From the NCBI GenBank assembly GCA_021229015.1, contig CM037778.1, forward strand, positions 18,173,214-18,237,213: a stretch of 64,000 nt of DNA, given 5' to 3'. This DNA is from Solen grandis (Eukaryota > Mollusca > Bivalvia > Adapedonta > Solenidae). Under the pieces are notes generated by a model. That model saw only the letters and a list, made by a program, of their open reading frames with translations. It was not told where the DNA came from and searched no databases. Both the position numbers and the translations under genes were made by a program. Shown here one piece after another: positions 10,460 through 23,606 of the stretch. Numbering within the stretch: position 1 is the stretch's first letter; each line of letters opens with the position of its first letter.

Positions 10460-11206
10460 AGTAAAAGCGTAATGAAATTAACCAGCACGTATTTATCCCT
10501 TTCGAAATTTGCAGTTTAGTACACATGTTAGAACGGAAATAGAGTTTCATTTTTCATGATATATAGCAGAATGATGCACAGTGTTGTGTTCAGATGATTT
10601 ACAATTATTGTGTGACCTTTGTGATGATATAACTGCTCATCTGAACCTTACACCTTGCATTATTGATTTATTTCTCAATATATCAGTAATCACTAAAATC
10701 AAAATTTTTTATTTCCTAATTATTTTTATATACATGTAGATCTTCACTATCAACATGTATATATTTTTTCTTTGCTTTGCAGATGCTGCTAACATGCAAA
10801 TGTCTGAACATTCAAATAAAGATTCAAGAAAATGAAAATAATTTCAAGAGGTTGAAAGAGCAAAGTGAGTCGAGATTTTTTATTTACCTTTTTAGCTCAC
10901 CTGAGCACAAATTGCACTTAGTAAGCTATTGTGATCACCCTCTCTGTGTGTCATCGGCTGTTGTCTATATCCCGTTGGTCCCTATTATTGGGGAATTAGC
11001 AGTGCATAAAAGAATAAAACACATTTGATTTGTCATAAATACATTAAAAATAATTATTCTTCCCAACAGAATCATTTTGAATATTCAATTGACTTCACAA
11101 CCCTGAATTATTTTTTACTTAAACATTACAGGTGAACAAACTGACTCAATGGGCACTTTCTAATAATTTCAGGATATCAATTTCCTGCTCTGCGCAGTAT
11201 ACTTTA
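10460..11206. other. intergenic up to assembly gap
   Basis: AT-rich DNA. A reversed terminus of the GCTCACCTGAG family (TTTTTAGCTCACCTGAGCAC ... GCTATTGTGATCACC) lies at 10889-10946. Nothing else recognised. Confidence 0.55.
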
Positions 11207-11306
11207 NNNNNNNNNNNNNNNNNNNNNNNNNNNNNNNNNNNNNNNNNNNNNNNNNNNNNNNNNNNNNNNNNNNNNNNNNNNNNNNNNNNNNNNNNNNNNN
11301 NNNNNN
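11207..11306. other. assembly gap (100 N)
   Basis: Exactly 100 N, the conventional size for a scaffold join of unknown length. It adjoins the long satellite, the usual cause of such breaks. Confidence 1.
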
Positions 11307-14300
11307 CCCATATTAACATCCCAAAGAACCCTTTAAATATTAACAAAACCAGGGACATCCCAAAATTTTAAAAACCTAGAACCCTATAAAAACATCCCAT
11401 GCACCCCTATATATAACATCCCATAACTTTCCCTCTGTTTACATGGAATTTTTAAAACACACTATATAAAAAAACCAAGACTTTCCCTTTTTTAAAATAA
11501 ATCCCATAACCCCCTATATATAACTACCTAGACCCTCGTATTACATGGAACCAAAAGCCCCCTCTGTTTTACGGGAAACCCCATAGACACCCCTATATTT
11601 ATTACCATAGACACCCCTATTAAAAAAAACCCTGACCCCCTCTTATTACATGGAAAATGACCCCCTATATTATAACATACCATAGACACCCCCCGTTTAC
11701 AGGGAACCATAACACCCAATAAAATAACTACCATAGCCCCCCCCTATATATAACATACCATAGACATCCCTATATATAACATACCATAGACATCCCTCTG
11801 TATTACGGGAAACCTAGACCCCCTATTTTCCCCCTACCATAGACACCCTCTGTTTAAGGGAAAACCATAGACACCCTATTTTAAAATACAATACACCCTG
11901 AAATTACAGGGAACCATAACACCCCTATATATAACATCCCATAAAATCCCTAAAAAAAACCCAAAGACACCCAAAATTTTAAAATATACAACTCCCTATA
12001 TAAAACCCTCCCATGACACCCCTTTTTAAAAAACCCAAAAGACACCCCTAGTTTTACTGGAACCATAGACCCCCTTTAATATAACTATCATGCACCCTAT
12101 ATTCATCCAAACACCCCTCTGTTTTACTGGAACCATAGCACCCCAATATAAACCCATAGACTCCCTCTTATTAAATGGAACCAAACATCCCTTATATAAT
12201 TCCATGACACCCTCGTATTACAGGGAAACCCATAGACCCCTATATATAACACCCCATTAAACCCTTTCTGTTTTAAACAGGAACCATAGCCCCCCCCCTA
12301 TTATTACTACCATAGACATCCCATATATTACGGGAACCAAAAAACCCCCCCTATAAATTACCCCCCATGCCCCCCCCTTTTGTATTAGGGGGAAACCCTT
12401 TAACACCCCATATATAACATACCAAGACATCCCCCCTGTTTACGGGAAAAAGCTCCCTATTTAACTACCATAACTCCTCTGTTTTACGGAACCATGGAAA
12501 CCCTTTTTATTAACATACCAAGCCCATCCCCGTATTACAGGAAAACCATAGCCAACCCCTTTTTAAAAAAACCCCGGGGGAATTTCCCTTTTTTATTACT
12601 CCAAAGAAAACCCTAATTTTACATACCATAAAAATCCCTAATTTTTTTACATACCATAGACATCCCAAAATTTTTAAACATACCTGACACCCCTCTGTAT
12701 ACGGGAACCCAAAAAGATCCCTATATTAACTTTCCATAGCATCCCTTTTTTAAACCCCCCAAAACCCCCCCCTTCATTCATGGAACCATAGACCCCCATA
12801 TATATAAACCCCATAAAAACCCTCGAAATTCAGGGAACCCCTAGACATCCCATATTAACAAACCATAAATTCCCTTAAAATATCAATACCATAGACACCC
12901 CCCCCTTTTTAAATCAAAACAATAACATCACAAATTTTTCCCCCTCCCTTTGACACCCAAATCACAACCATAGACACCCCTATATATTACATTATCTTTA
13001 AAGACACCCCTTAAAAAACCCAGGGAACCATAACACCCCTTTATTCCCTTTAACTTTAGACATCCCCCTGTTTTAATGGAACCATAACATCACTAAAATT
13101 TTAAAAACCCCATAGACACCCATTTTAATTCCATTATACATTAGCATCCCTAATAAAACAGGAACCATAGACACCCCCTATTTTTTTACATTAAAATTAA
13201 CACCCCTCTGTATTCCCAGGGAACCCAAGAATCCCTATATTTTAAATACCATAACACCCAAAAATTTTACTTTTTAACTTTAGTACCCCTAAAAAAACAG
13301 GGAAACCATGAATCCCTATAAATTAATCCATAACATCCCTATATAAAACCCCCCCAAGAACCCCTTTTTTTACATACCATAGACCCCTATATTTACTTTC
13401 CCAAGAACCCTTTTTTTTTACAAACCTAGAAACCCAAAAATTATTAAACATCCCATGAAAACCCCTCGTTTAAAGGGAACCCAAACACCCCATAAAAAAC
13501 ATCCAAAAGACACCCCTTTAATAAACAAAACCATGAGCCCCCTGCTTGGGGGAAAAACCTTTAGCCCCCCCTATTATATAACTCCAAAATTTTTCCCCTC
13601 TGTATTAGGGGGAACCCCCAAAGACCCCCCTAAAATATTACAACCATAAAACACACAAAATTTTTCATACCATAGACCCCCTATATACACTACCATGACA
13701 TCCCTATATTTTACATACCTAAAACACCCCAAAATTCACTACCAAGAAAATCCCTTATATTTTTTTTAAAACATTAGACACCCCTATATAAAACAAGGAA
13801 CCTAAAAATCCCTTTTAAACCTTTAAAAAATTAGACTCCCTCTGTATTACATGGAACCATAGACATCCCTATATATTAATCCCATGGCATAATATTTCTT
13901 TTAAAATTTAGTTTCCCCAATATAAAAGGGGGAAAACCCAAGAACCCCATATAACTTTTACATTAAACACCCTCTGTTTTAAAGGGAACCAAGACCCCTT
14001 TAAAACATTAACTTTAGACACCCATAAAAAAAAATGGAACCTGACCCCTTTATTTTTAAATTGACATCCCTCTGTATTACATGGAACCATAGAATCACAA
14101 TATTACATACCAAAGACTCATTTTATGTTACATTTTTTTTTTAACCCCTCCCTAAAAAAGGGGGAAAACCATAACACCCCTTAAGGGACTTATACCTTTA
14201 AAACATCCCCATATAAAACAGGGAACCCCAAGCACCCAAAATTACATTATTTTTTAAAGACCCCTTTAAAAAAACAGGGAACCTAGACACCCCTATATAT

Positions 14301-16130
14301 TCTTTATAAAATTTAGATCCCTTTTTTAAACAGGGTACAAAAATTTCCCTTTAATAAAAAAAGGAAAACAAAAAATATCCTTATAAAACAGGAAAAAAGG
14401 GCCCCCCCCTATATATTAAAGGTACCATAGATATCCCTTTATATAACATGGAAAATAGAATCCCTATTATAACAGGTAAAAATTTAGCATCCCTATATAA
14501 AAAATTTGAAAAATTTTTGATATCCCTAATATAAAAAAGTACAAAAGAATTCCTATATATAAAGGGTACTTTAGACCCCTTAATAACATGGCAATTTACC
14601 CCTAATATAACGGGGACAATAGACCCCCCTTTATAAAAAAGGGTACAAAGCCCCCCCCTTTAATATAACATTGAAAAATTTGGGATTCCCTATAAAACAT
14701 ATAAAAAAAATTTTTTTAAATAAAAAGATGGTATTTTAGAACCCCTTTTTTTAAAGGGGGTTTTACAATTAAACCCAAAAACAGGGTACAATAGAAACCC
14801 CTGTAATAACATGGTAAAATAATACCCTAATTAACAGGACCATGCTTCCCAAAATATAACAGGGAAATGATATCCCAAAAATTTTAACAGGTAAAAGGGG
14901 GTTTTTTATATAAAAATGGTACAATGATACCCCATATATAACATGGTACAATAGTTTAACCCCTTTATCCCAGGGTACAAAGATTCCCTATGTAAAACAG
15001 GGTCCCAAAATAACTCCCATACATAAAAGGGTAAAAATAGAACCCTAAAAAACATGGAAAATAGATACCCTTTTATAAAAACAGGGTTTCAATAATACCC
15101 CTTTTAAAAAACATGGTACCATAACCTTTTATATTAAATCCCCCATTGACTTTCCCTATATAAAACATAGCCCAAAGGGCCCCCCCATAAATTACGGGAC
15201 AATAAAAAACCCTTATAAACAGGGTACATAGAATCCCTATATTTTTTGGTAAAACAGACCCCTATATTACTTGAGCCAAAAGCTCCCTATGTATTAAATA
15301 ATCCCTTTGGGGATAACCTATTTAAAACTTGTAAAAGGACATCTAAAAAAAAAAGGGGGCACAATAGAATCCCAAATTAAAATTACATGGTACCTAGATA
15401 CCCTTTTTTAGGGGGGTACCATAACCCCCCTTTATATAAAGGGCCCCAAAAAAACCCCTAAAAATTTAACAGGGCCCCCCAATTAATACCCCTATAATTG
15501 CATGGGGCCATAGACCCCTTGAATTACATGGCACCAAAAAAACCTATATATTACATGGTCCCAAGGCATCCCAAAATTTTTATTGGTCCCAAACCCCCTA
15601 TGTTTTCTTTGGGTACCATAAAATCCCAAATTTTTAAAATGGTCCCCCATAAATGCCCTTTATTTTACATGGCCAGGACTCCCTTTTTTTTTACATGGTC
15701 CCAAAAAAATCCCCCCATTTTACATATACCATAGATTTCCCCTTATTTACTGGCCCATAAATACCCCCTAGGGTATTACATATCCATAATTTCCCCCTAT
15801 TTTTTCGGGTTTAAAAAAGATTCCCTATAATTACTGGTACCTAAATATCCCTTTTTTTACATGGTCCCAAAAACCCCCCCTTTAATTTTACATGGGTCAA
15901 ATCCCCCTTATTTTTAAAAGGTCCCCTTTGATTCCCCCTAATTTAGGGGGGTACAATAAATACCCTTTTTTTACAGGGGTACCATAAAACCCATTTTACA
16001 AGGTCCATAGATTCCCTTGTATTAAAAGGGTTCCCAAGATTCCCAGATTAAAGGTACCATGATTTCCCCTTTTTACAAGGTACCATTTTTTTTCCCCAAA
16101 ATAAAGGGCCCCCAAAAAAAGTTTAAATGA
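11307..16130. repeat. ~4.8 kb degenerate satellite, ~27-29 bp unit
   Basis: Roughly 170 units. On the left the unit reads near CCATAGACATCCCTATATAT plus AACATA, or a sister form with CCCTCTGTATTACATGGAA. From about 14300 rightward it shifts to ACATGGTACAATAGATACCC with TATATATA. Direct spacing between CATAGACATCCC words is about 26-28. Units are heavily disturbed by C, A and T runs that look like consensus error. The array starts at the N gap, so its true length is unknown. The minus-strand open frames within it come from the repeat. Confidence 0.92.
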
Positions 16131-17827
16131 TGTTTTTTTTGCAAAAAAAACCCGATTGAAAAATTTTTTTCCCCTTAAAGATTTGTCCTAGGGGTTTTTA
16201 AGACCCCAGAAAAAATTTATCGTGCGACTTAAAAAAACGCCTTTTAAAAAAAAAAAAAAAAATTTTTCGTTGCGTCAAACCCGATTTTTTCCCCCCTTTA
16301 AGATGATAAAAATAACCATGGCAAATTTATATTGAAATCCCCTACCTTAGGGAATTTTAATTGATTTGACAACTCAAAAATTCCCTCGTAAACACGAAAT
16401 TTTGAAAAGATTCTGCGAATTACAGTTTCTTTGATAAATATAAATTGTTTTATCACAAAAATTTATCTCTGATACACAAGGGGCCCTTGTTTGGGGCCGA
16501 GCGTTATATTTACCTCAATTTTAAATTTTCCCCTTAAAAATTCCTAATGGGGAAATGTTTTATTACTTTGATTTTTTTTAAAAAACCGAGATTTTTTCAT
16601 TTACGTCTAAGTCATCTGCTCTCAAATGATATCCAGAAAAACAATTTTAAGCCTTGTTTACTTATATCTCAGATAGCTATTAGATATCTTTAAACTTTAT
16701 AATCTGTGAAAAAAAAATTAAAAACTTAAAGCTATTTAAAAGAGAAAAAGTTAAAACGGCTTGCTAATTTCCCACAAATAACGTTAATGCAGAACATGTA
16801 TATCCCATACCTTTTATAGTCTTGTTCTCTTGTTTTTTCCCGCAAATGGCAATAAAAAAAAGGGAAACTATATTTTCACTGTTTTTAAAAACGATAAAAA
16901 GGGTTTTTGCGGAGGGGAGAAAACAAAAAAAGGCCGGGGTTAAAAAAATCTTCGCTAAATAAAAAACAGGGGGCTTCCTTAAAAACATTTTACAGTAATA
17001 TTATGCTTTTTTGGGGAATATGGTGGTATTGTTTGCGATCAAGACAGAATTGCTTCAATTATAGTTTGTATTAATAAAAAAAATGAACGAATTATTTACT
17101 TTAAATTTCGAATTTTTTGATTTTTGCCATTTTTTCCGAAACAAGATAAGTGGAATTTTTTACGAGGGGTCTCTTTAAAATATCAGACAATAGTTATTAA
17201 AAGTTTCAAATAAAACGTTATGCAATCTGTATCTCCCACAAACCTCCTTGGGCTATGAAAAAGTGAAGTTTTTCATCTTATAAAAAAACCATATCATTTA
17301 TGGCATGGTGGACAGACAAAAATTTGCTAATTTTTAAGGGGCGCATATTTTTTAAACACTTTCTTTCAAAATTTCCTTTCGTCCCTTTAAACATTCAAAG
17401 CCAAAAAAGGCTTTTGTTCGTATTGTTGAAAGACCTTCCCTAGCACAAGAAACAAACCTAACCTTACCGCTTGGGGATTAAAATGTTTTTGTAAGACGAC
17501 GCAAACGAAATTTTTTCGATACAATATAGTAAAACCGTCTTTAGGGGGTCATTTAAAGGAAACAAAAAAATGGTCGTTAAAGGGGGGGCCGCTAAATGAA
17601 TTTAAAATATATATATATATATTTTTTAACGTATTCTACGTTTGGTAATATCAAAATTAACCATTAGAGCAATTTACCGCTTAATATGGTGGTTGTTAAT
17701 ACAATTTCAACGTATTTTTCTTTAAAAACTGTGTATATCATTTCAGACTGAGGGGGTGCCAACTTTGACGGGGAAAAAAGAAATAATAAATGTAACTTTT
17801 ATCATTGTGTTCTCCTTACCTTGACTT
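16131..17827. other. low-quality intergenic sequence
   Basis: AT-rich with many inflated A, T, C and G runs, typical of unpolished long-read consensus. No gene recognised; real exons could be hidden by frameshifts. Confidence 0.6.
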
Positions 17828-17957
17828 TTATTATTTTTGAGTTTACCGTCGCTTTGCCCAGTATTTCAGTCTATGCGACGCCCAGTAATTACAGGGGGAG
17901 GGGGGACCCCGAATGCACGAGGCATCCGGGTAAAACCCACCGACTCCTTCCATTGAA
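17828..17957 (-). mobile_element. SINE family A fragment
   Basis: TTTACCGTCGCTTTGCCCAG...GACGCCCAGTAATTACAGG...GCATCCGGGTAAAACCCACCGAC is the reverse of the family A core and tail. The tRNA head is missing. Confidence 0.75.
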
Positions 17958-18236
17958 AAAAAAATAAAATTTTGATGTGAACATCACGATTGAAGAAAAG
18001 GGAAATTTAAAAATTATATGGAATGTTTTGAAAATAAAAGTTATATATAATAGTTTCTTTCATTTGTATAAAAAAATTCATACCCCCTAAATAGCAGTGG
18101 CCCCATTCTTTGGCTTTTATTACTACTTGCCTTTTAAAAACTAATAAGGATTTTTAAACTTTTTTTGGGGAACGGATTTTTTAAATTTTTTTGAGGAACT
18201 ACAGTTGATCCGTTTTTTAAATTTGTTGATAATGAC

Positions 18237-18467
18237 TTAAACCCTTTTCCCTCATAGAAGAACCATGAAAAGACCTTGCGAACGAAAAAAAACCTGATCA
18301 GCCTGGAGTAACTCGGGTGATCGGTTTTAGGGTGTTCGCTGCTTCTATGGTCTGGAAATGGGACTTTGAATTTAAATTTGGTAGGTTTACTGGGGTTTTC
18401 TGCAGATCAGGCTTTATGTGGTACCTATTGAGTGCGTCAAAAAGTCAAATTGGGGAAAAGGGGTTAA
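18237..18467 (-). mobile_element. TTAA-flanked MITE, copy 1
   Basis: It begins TTAAACCCTTTTCCCTCATAG, ends GGGGAAAAGGGGTTAA, and is 231 bases long. Read on the minus strand it matches 55123-55351 through blocks such as AAGCCTGATCTGCAGAAA and CCTGATCAGCCTG. TTAA at both ends with a C/T-rich inverted terminus is what piggyBac-type non-autonomous elements show; that superfamily is an inference. It is more error-laden than the 55 kb copy. Confidence 0.82.
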
Positions 18468-20804
18468 CAGAATGGTAAGAATGTTTTTTTTCACCCACAT
18501 GCTTTATGGATGTTTTGGTTGAAAAACCTTTTTATCATGAATAAATAGGAGTTGAGCACGGGATTTTTAAATATTAAATTAAGTATATTTCGTATCTTTG
18601 AAAACAAAAAAAGATTTTTAAAAATCTTTTAATGCATGAATTTGAAACATACGTTATTTAAAAACAAAAACTTTATTCATACAACATGCATAATAAATCC
18701 GTTCTCCTGGGACACATATTTTTAAACAGAAATTTTTTTTTGCAATTTTGATTTTTATCGTTGTGTTTAAATGTGGATATTTAAAAGGGTTTTAAATTTT
18801 TATTTAGTCATATTATTCCTTTTATTTTGAATTTTCCAGAGTCAAAATTATATTGAAATAATTTAACAAAGATACGTTAAAACAAAAAAGTATTGCCTTT
18901 TGTAGGTGTAGTCCAATAATTTTTTAATAAATTGAATAAAATCATTAATAGTTTAATGCTTGTTTAATAAAAAAGAAATTAATTATTGATAAAAATTAAA
19001 AAATAAAAGGTGCTATCAATCAAAAGGGCATTGAATTATCTGCCCCTTTGGGGTTTGTAATTTTTCAAAAATTGTTTCCTCATTCATTTTGAAGCACCGT
19101 TTTCATTAAAAATTCTTTAAAAAGTAGAATACTTTTGAAAATTTTTTTTCGAGAATAAAAAAAGTGTTTTCCCGGGAAAATTCAGAAAAATTTCTAGAAA
19201 ATTTAGTTTTAAAGGGCTTTAAAATATTGTCGTGCTTGTTCGGTTTCCAAAAATATTTTTTGTTCTATCAGAACTGTTTTTTGAAACCGTGTTGTTGCGA
19301 TGAATTAAAATAAACTTAAAATACGACTGCAGTTTTCTTTTAAGTAATCAGTAAAATAAACAAACTAAAAGGTATCGGTTTCTGTATAAGGCAAAGGCAA
19401 CAACGCCTTACTCAAATGGGTAATTTTTGGGGAAAAAAAAAAACATGGGAAAAAATTATTTCAATTCGAGAAATTGATCTAACGTATTATCACTTTTTAT
19501 ACAGATATGTTTAAGGGCCCAATTCCCTACAAAAAGGGAAAATTTTAAAACATTTAACATTTTATTCAAATATCCACTTTTTATATTTTCCAACCATTGG
19601 CTTAGCATTCCCCGTGTATATTTGTAACTTATCATTGAAAAATAAAAAAGTTCATTAGGAATGGGTTTACTCTATATACTACTTTTTTTTTCGTTGTCAT
19701 GAAGCCTGAAAAAAGCGTCTTATACCCGTAAAAATCCGTGAAAAATAAAAATCTCGTCGGGATATCTCCTTTTTTTGGAATCATGTTGTGGCAAAGATGT
19801 CTGTGCTAGTGAAAAAAAAGCAGGAAAAAAAAACACATTTTGTTTCACTTTTATTCCCATATATCTTTGGTTATAAAAAATTTGAAAAAAAAATGATCTC
19901 CAAAATACTTCATCTTTATAGTCAAAAAATTTAACCCATTTTAAACAAAATATGTTAAAAATGCCAATTCGGGTTTTGGAGAAGCTCAATGTTGGGTGTT
20001 ATCTGTATTTTAATTTATCAAAATCTATATTTTCTAAAAAAATTTTGCTTTCATAATTTTAAGCAATCTGGCCAAGACCCGTTGCAGAGGTAGTATTTAA
20101 AAAATTGAGTATTTGGTGGGGCAAAACCCTTTAAAAAATTGTGCCAAATGCCTATTTGTATTGAATTTTCCTTATTTAAAACTTTATCTCAAAGCTCGAA
20201 GATAGTAAAAAGTATAATTTTTTTTAAATTAAATCAATTAATTTTAGAATGTTATCATTTTAAAACATATACATATATTAGGTCTATATACAATGTTGTT
20301 CTCGCGATGATGTTATAATTATAAATCACAGCCAATTTTTTTGTGCTCAGATAAAAAATTTTTTTCTTAAAAATAGGATGTATTTTTTTTAACAAAAGGT
20401 TTTTAGAGAAAAGGGGGTTCTGTTACTTGTTGTTTTTTTAGAAGAATCAAGACCTGTATTACCCGTTGACTTACATTGTTAAAAAAAAATTCCCAAAAAA
20501 AATGAAAATAAGGCTGTCATTGGCACCAAAGAATTATTCTTTTTAACATCCTTATTGATTTAAGATCGAAAAATTGCTAATTATCATTTTTAAAATAACG
20601 GAATATATAAAAAAATGAAGTCCTTTGTTTTATACTACGGGCTTGTCACTTTATGTCAAAACGAAATTTTTATCAAACAATTCTTGACGCATTTGTATTA
20701 ACATTTTGTTTCCTTTTTTTTTAGCGATATTGGAAGTACCGGGGGGTAAATTATTTTGGTAAATACCAATATAGCCTCTTATTGTTTTTACTCACTCGCC
20801 CCTC
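18468..20804. other. low-quality intergenic sequence
   Basis: AT-rich with homopolymer inflation. No gene, RNA or clear repeat recognised. Confidence 0.55.
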
Positions 20805-20975
20805 ACCACGGGGGGGTCATGCCCCCGGCGGGTCATTCTGGGAAATTTTCATGTGGGGGAACCCTTTCCAGCGGGCTTGGGGAGACGGATACCCGGGTGC
20901 CTCAGTGCATTCAGGGTTTCCCCCACCTGTAATAAGATAGACGTCGCAAATTTGATGATATATTGTCGCAGCGAC
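20805..20975 (+). mobile_element. SINE family A, degraded
   Basis: TTTTCATGTGGGGGAACCC, ACCCGGGTGCCTCAGTGCAT, CACCTGTAATAAGATAGACG and TCGCAGCGAC occur in family A order. The head is barely readable. Confidence 0.75.
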
Positions 20976-21640
20976 TACCCCTTTAAAAATAAATAATTAC
21001 TGTTCTTTTTTGCCTTTCATTTTTTTTTCGGAAAGTAGATATTTCTTAAGAAAAAAATATTGTTAAATGTTACCTCATTTCCAAAATAAACGTTCTGTGC
21101 CCTTTGTCGGGTCGTATTTTTTTAATGAGTGTTCCACCCATTGTTCACAATTTATGATACACTTTCATGGCTGTCTTTCTAAAAAAAGAATCCTCAGTTT
21201 AAAATTTGGTTTTTATTTTAAAAAGCAATGCGCTGCATAGGAAAGCCTTTGCGATTTTGATTTCGTAAAGTTCGAATGATCCGAAAGAAAGAAATTGAGT
21301 GCTTTTTTAATCCCCCCAAAAGATTTTCATTAAAATAACAACTTGAAGCAATCCCGAAATAAGGGTTTAAAAAAAGATTGTTTTTAATTTTTGCGTAAAC
21401 CCAAAATGTATAATTTTGCAAAGGGAAAAATCGGATCTTTTTTTAATTGGTAATTCTGGCCTGTCATTTAAAAAATACCAAAAAAAATTGTAGCAGTATT
21501 AGAATATTTCTAAATGTAAAAAAATATCAAATATTAACGTTTTTTAATCCCCTACTAGCCCGGCGGGATTCAGGCGGCGCCCCCCCCCCCCCCCTATAAT
21601 ATTCCGGCCATACAAAAATGTAGACACATAACCCCCCCCC

Positions 21641-21677
<37 letters not shown>

Positions 21678-23367
21678 CAAAAAAGCACTATTTAACTGTT
21701 TAAAAATTTTTTTAAAAAATCGCTGGAGATTTCCCCCTGGACTAAAACCCAAACCCGAAACACCCCCTTCTACGTTTGGGGGCAAAGCGGCAACCCATTT
21801 TGCTTGTCACTGCCTACATATTTTTTTTAAATAAATTGTTTTAATTTTCGTGTAACAGGACTCGCATATTTTTCTCATGAGACAGATGGAATGTATTGTT
21901 AAAATTTGCAACAAAACACGGGTCGATGCGCAGCACGCTCTTACGTTGAAAACGTAAAAGAATGACGAAATTTAAACAAATTTAAGAAAGATAGATGTAT
22001 CCTTATAAATATAAAAAAGGTAAAGAAAAAAAAAAAATTGTAAGTAAAGAAGTTATCAACACATATAAAACCAATGCGTATTGCTTTATCGCAATTGTTT
22101 ATTTAAGGGAACCAAATTTAAAAGTAATTTGGCTATAGGTTCAAGAAAATAGTGCGGGATAAAAAAATGACGAATATGGGGTTGGAATTAAAATAACAAT
22201 CTTTCTGTGTTTTGTTGTGTATTTAACCAGGGGTTTTCTTGTTCAGGTGCAAACAATTTTTGAAATACTTAAAATTTTAAAGGGTTATTTAGGAGCAAAT
22301 TCTCTAGTCTTAGTCCATTTTTCAGTACTTTTAAAGTTGTTTTTTTCACAACAAAATCATTTAAGAATAAAATATTTGGAAATCTTTCAAGAAAACAAAA
22401 ATGAAAAATACTTTCCTGATCTTAGATTTTAGCGCTGAAAAAAGCTGGTGGTTTAAACGATTTTTTAAACGTGTGTAATAAGTGTGTGTGTGTGTGTGTT
22501 TTCAAGTAAACGTATTTTTTTTCGTGGGTCTTGGATGGAACCAAAATTTTTAACAGTACATCACGTCATGACTGTCACGAAAAGGATTTTTGCCCAAAGG
22601 GGTTTAAAACCCAAAAATCTTTGGATCCACTTATTTACATTACCCCCGAATTTGTATTTCCATTCCTTTTAAGAAGAGAAAAAAAACACATATAAAGATT
22701 TGTTTGTTTCCAACAGGGGTAAATTTGAAAAACCTTTGCAATGCTGTTTTAAAAGAAGCATAAAACAAATTTATACGAACTTGTTACAAAACATTACAAA
22801 AAGATCATAAACTAAATCAGATTTTAATACAGGATGTTTACCTTGGGGAAAAAGTGTGTCCTATTCAAAGTGTATTTCTAAACCCTTTTTCTCGGATTTT
22901 ATCAACAACTGAGGCTGGCACAATCTTTAAAAAAATTGTAAAATTTCCTTATAGGATATGTTTCGTTTTCTGAGTTGAAATTGAAAGCAATATTTATTTC
23001 AACTACTCTAATGGGAAAATTTCAAATTGTTAGAATATGCATCTGTAAAAAAATATTGTTTTTTTATCACGGTTTATCGCCCAGATGAATAAAATAGAAC
23101 AAAATACTTTTAGTGTGTTCTTTTATAGGAAAAAAGCAAGAAGTTGACATTACAGACTGTAGCATTCATCTTTAAAAAAAGTGTTCTAAGGTAATCTATC
23201 GTCATTAAATTGCAATCGGGTTTTCAATTGCGTAAAAAATTGAGTGCGATGAAGCATCCATTTTTTAGGGTTTTATAGGATTTTTGATCAAAGTCTATAG
23301 AGGATTTTCTTTAAATAAATTCCCCGATCCATGAATGACCCCATCACAAATGACTTTGTTTTTATTT
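20976..23367. other. low-quality intergenic sequence
   Basis: A C14 run followed by a C9-A35 run near 21580-21675 and a (TG) run at 22485-22499. No coding recognised. Confidence 0.55.
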
Positions 23368-23606
23368 GGGGTTTCCGCGCTGCGTAGTATTTCAATCATT
23401 AGCGGGCCCCGAGCAAAATTTCGGTGGAGGAAAACCCCCGGGACACGAGGTACCGGGTAGAACCACCCACCTATCGCAAGCCCGGTGGAAGGATTTTTTC
23501 ACATGAAAAAACCCGAAGTCCCACCGGGTTGAACCCACAGGGGAGGGGTGAGAGATTTGTATCCACGACTGTAAACCCTTCGGTAGGCGGCCAATGATCA
23601 CAAAGA
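23368..23606 (-). mobile_element. SINE family A, nearly full
   Basis: Minus-strand copy from CGCTGCGTAGTATTTCAATC through CCGGGTAGAACCACCCACC and TCACATGAAAAAACCCGAAG to the reversed head near GGCGGCC. The 110-codon open frame crossing it is not a gene. Confidence 0.82.

Noticed and set aside
11307..16130. Telomeric or centromeric identity of the satellite
   Set aside because: No telomere-type hexamer, and nothing in the sequence alone shows centromere function.
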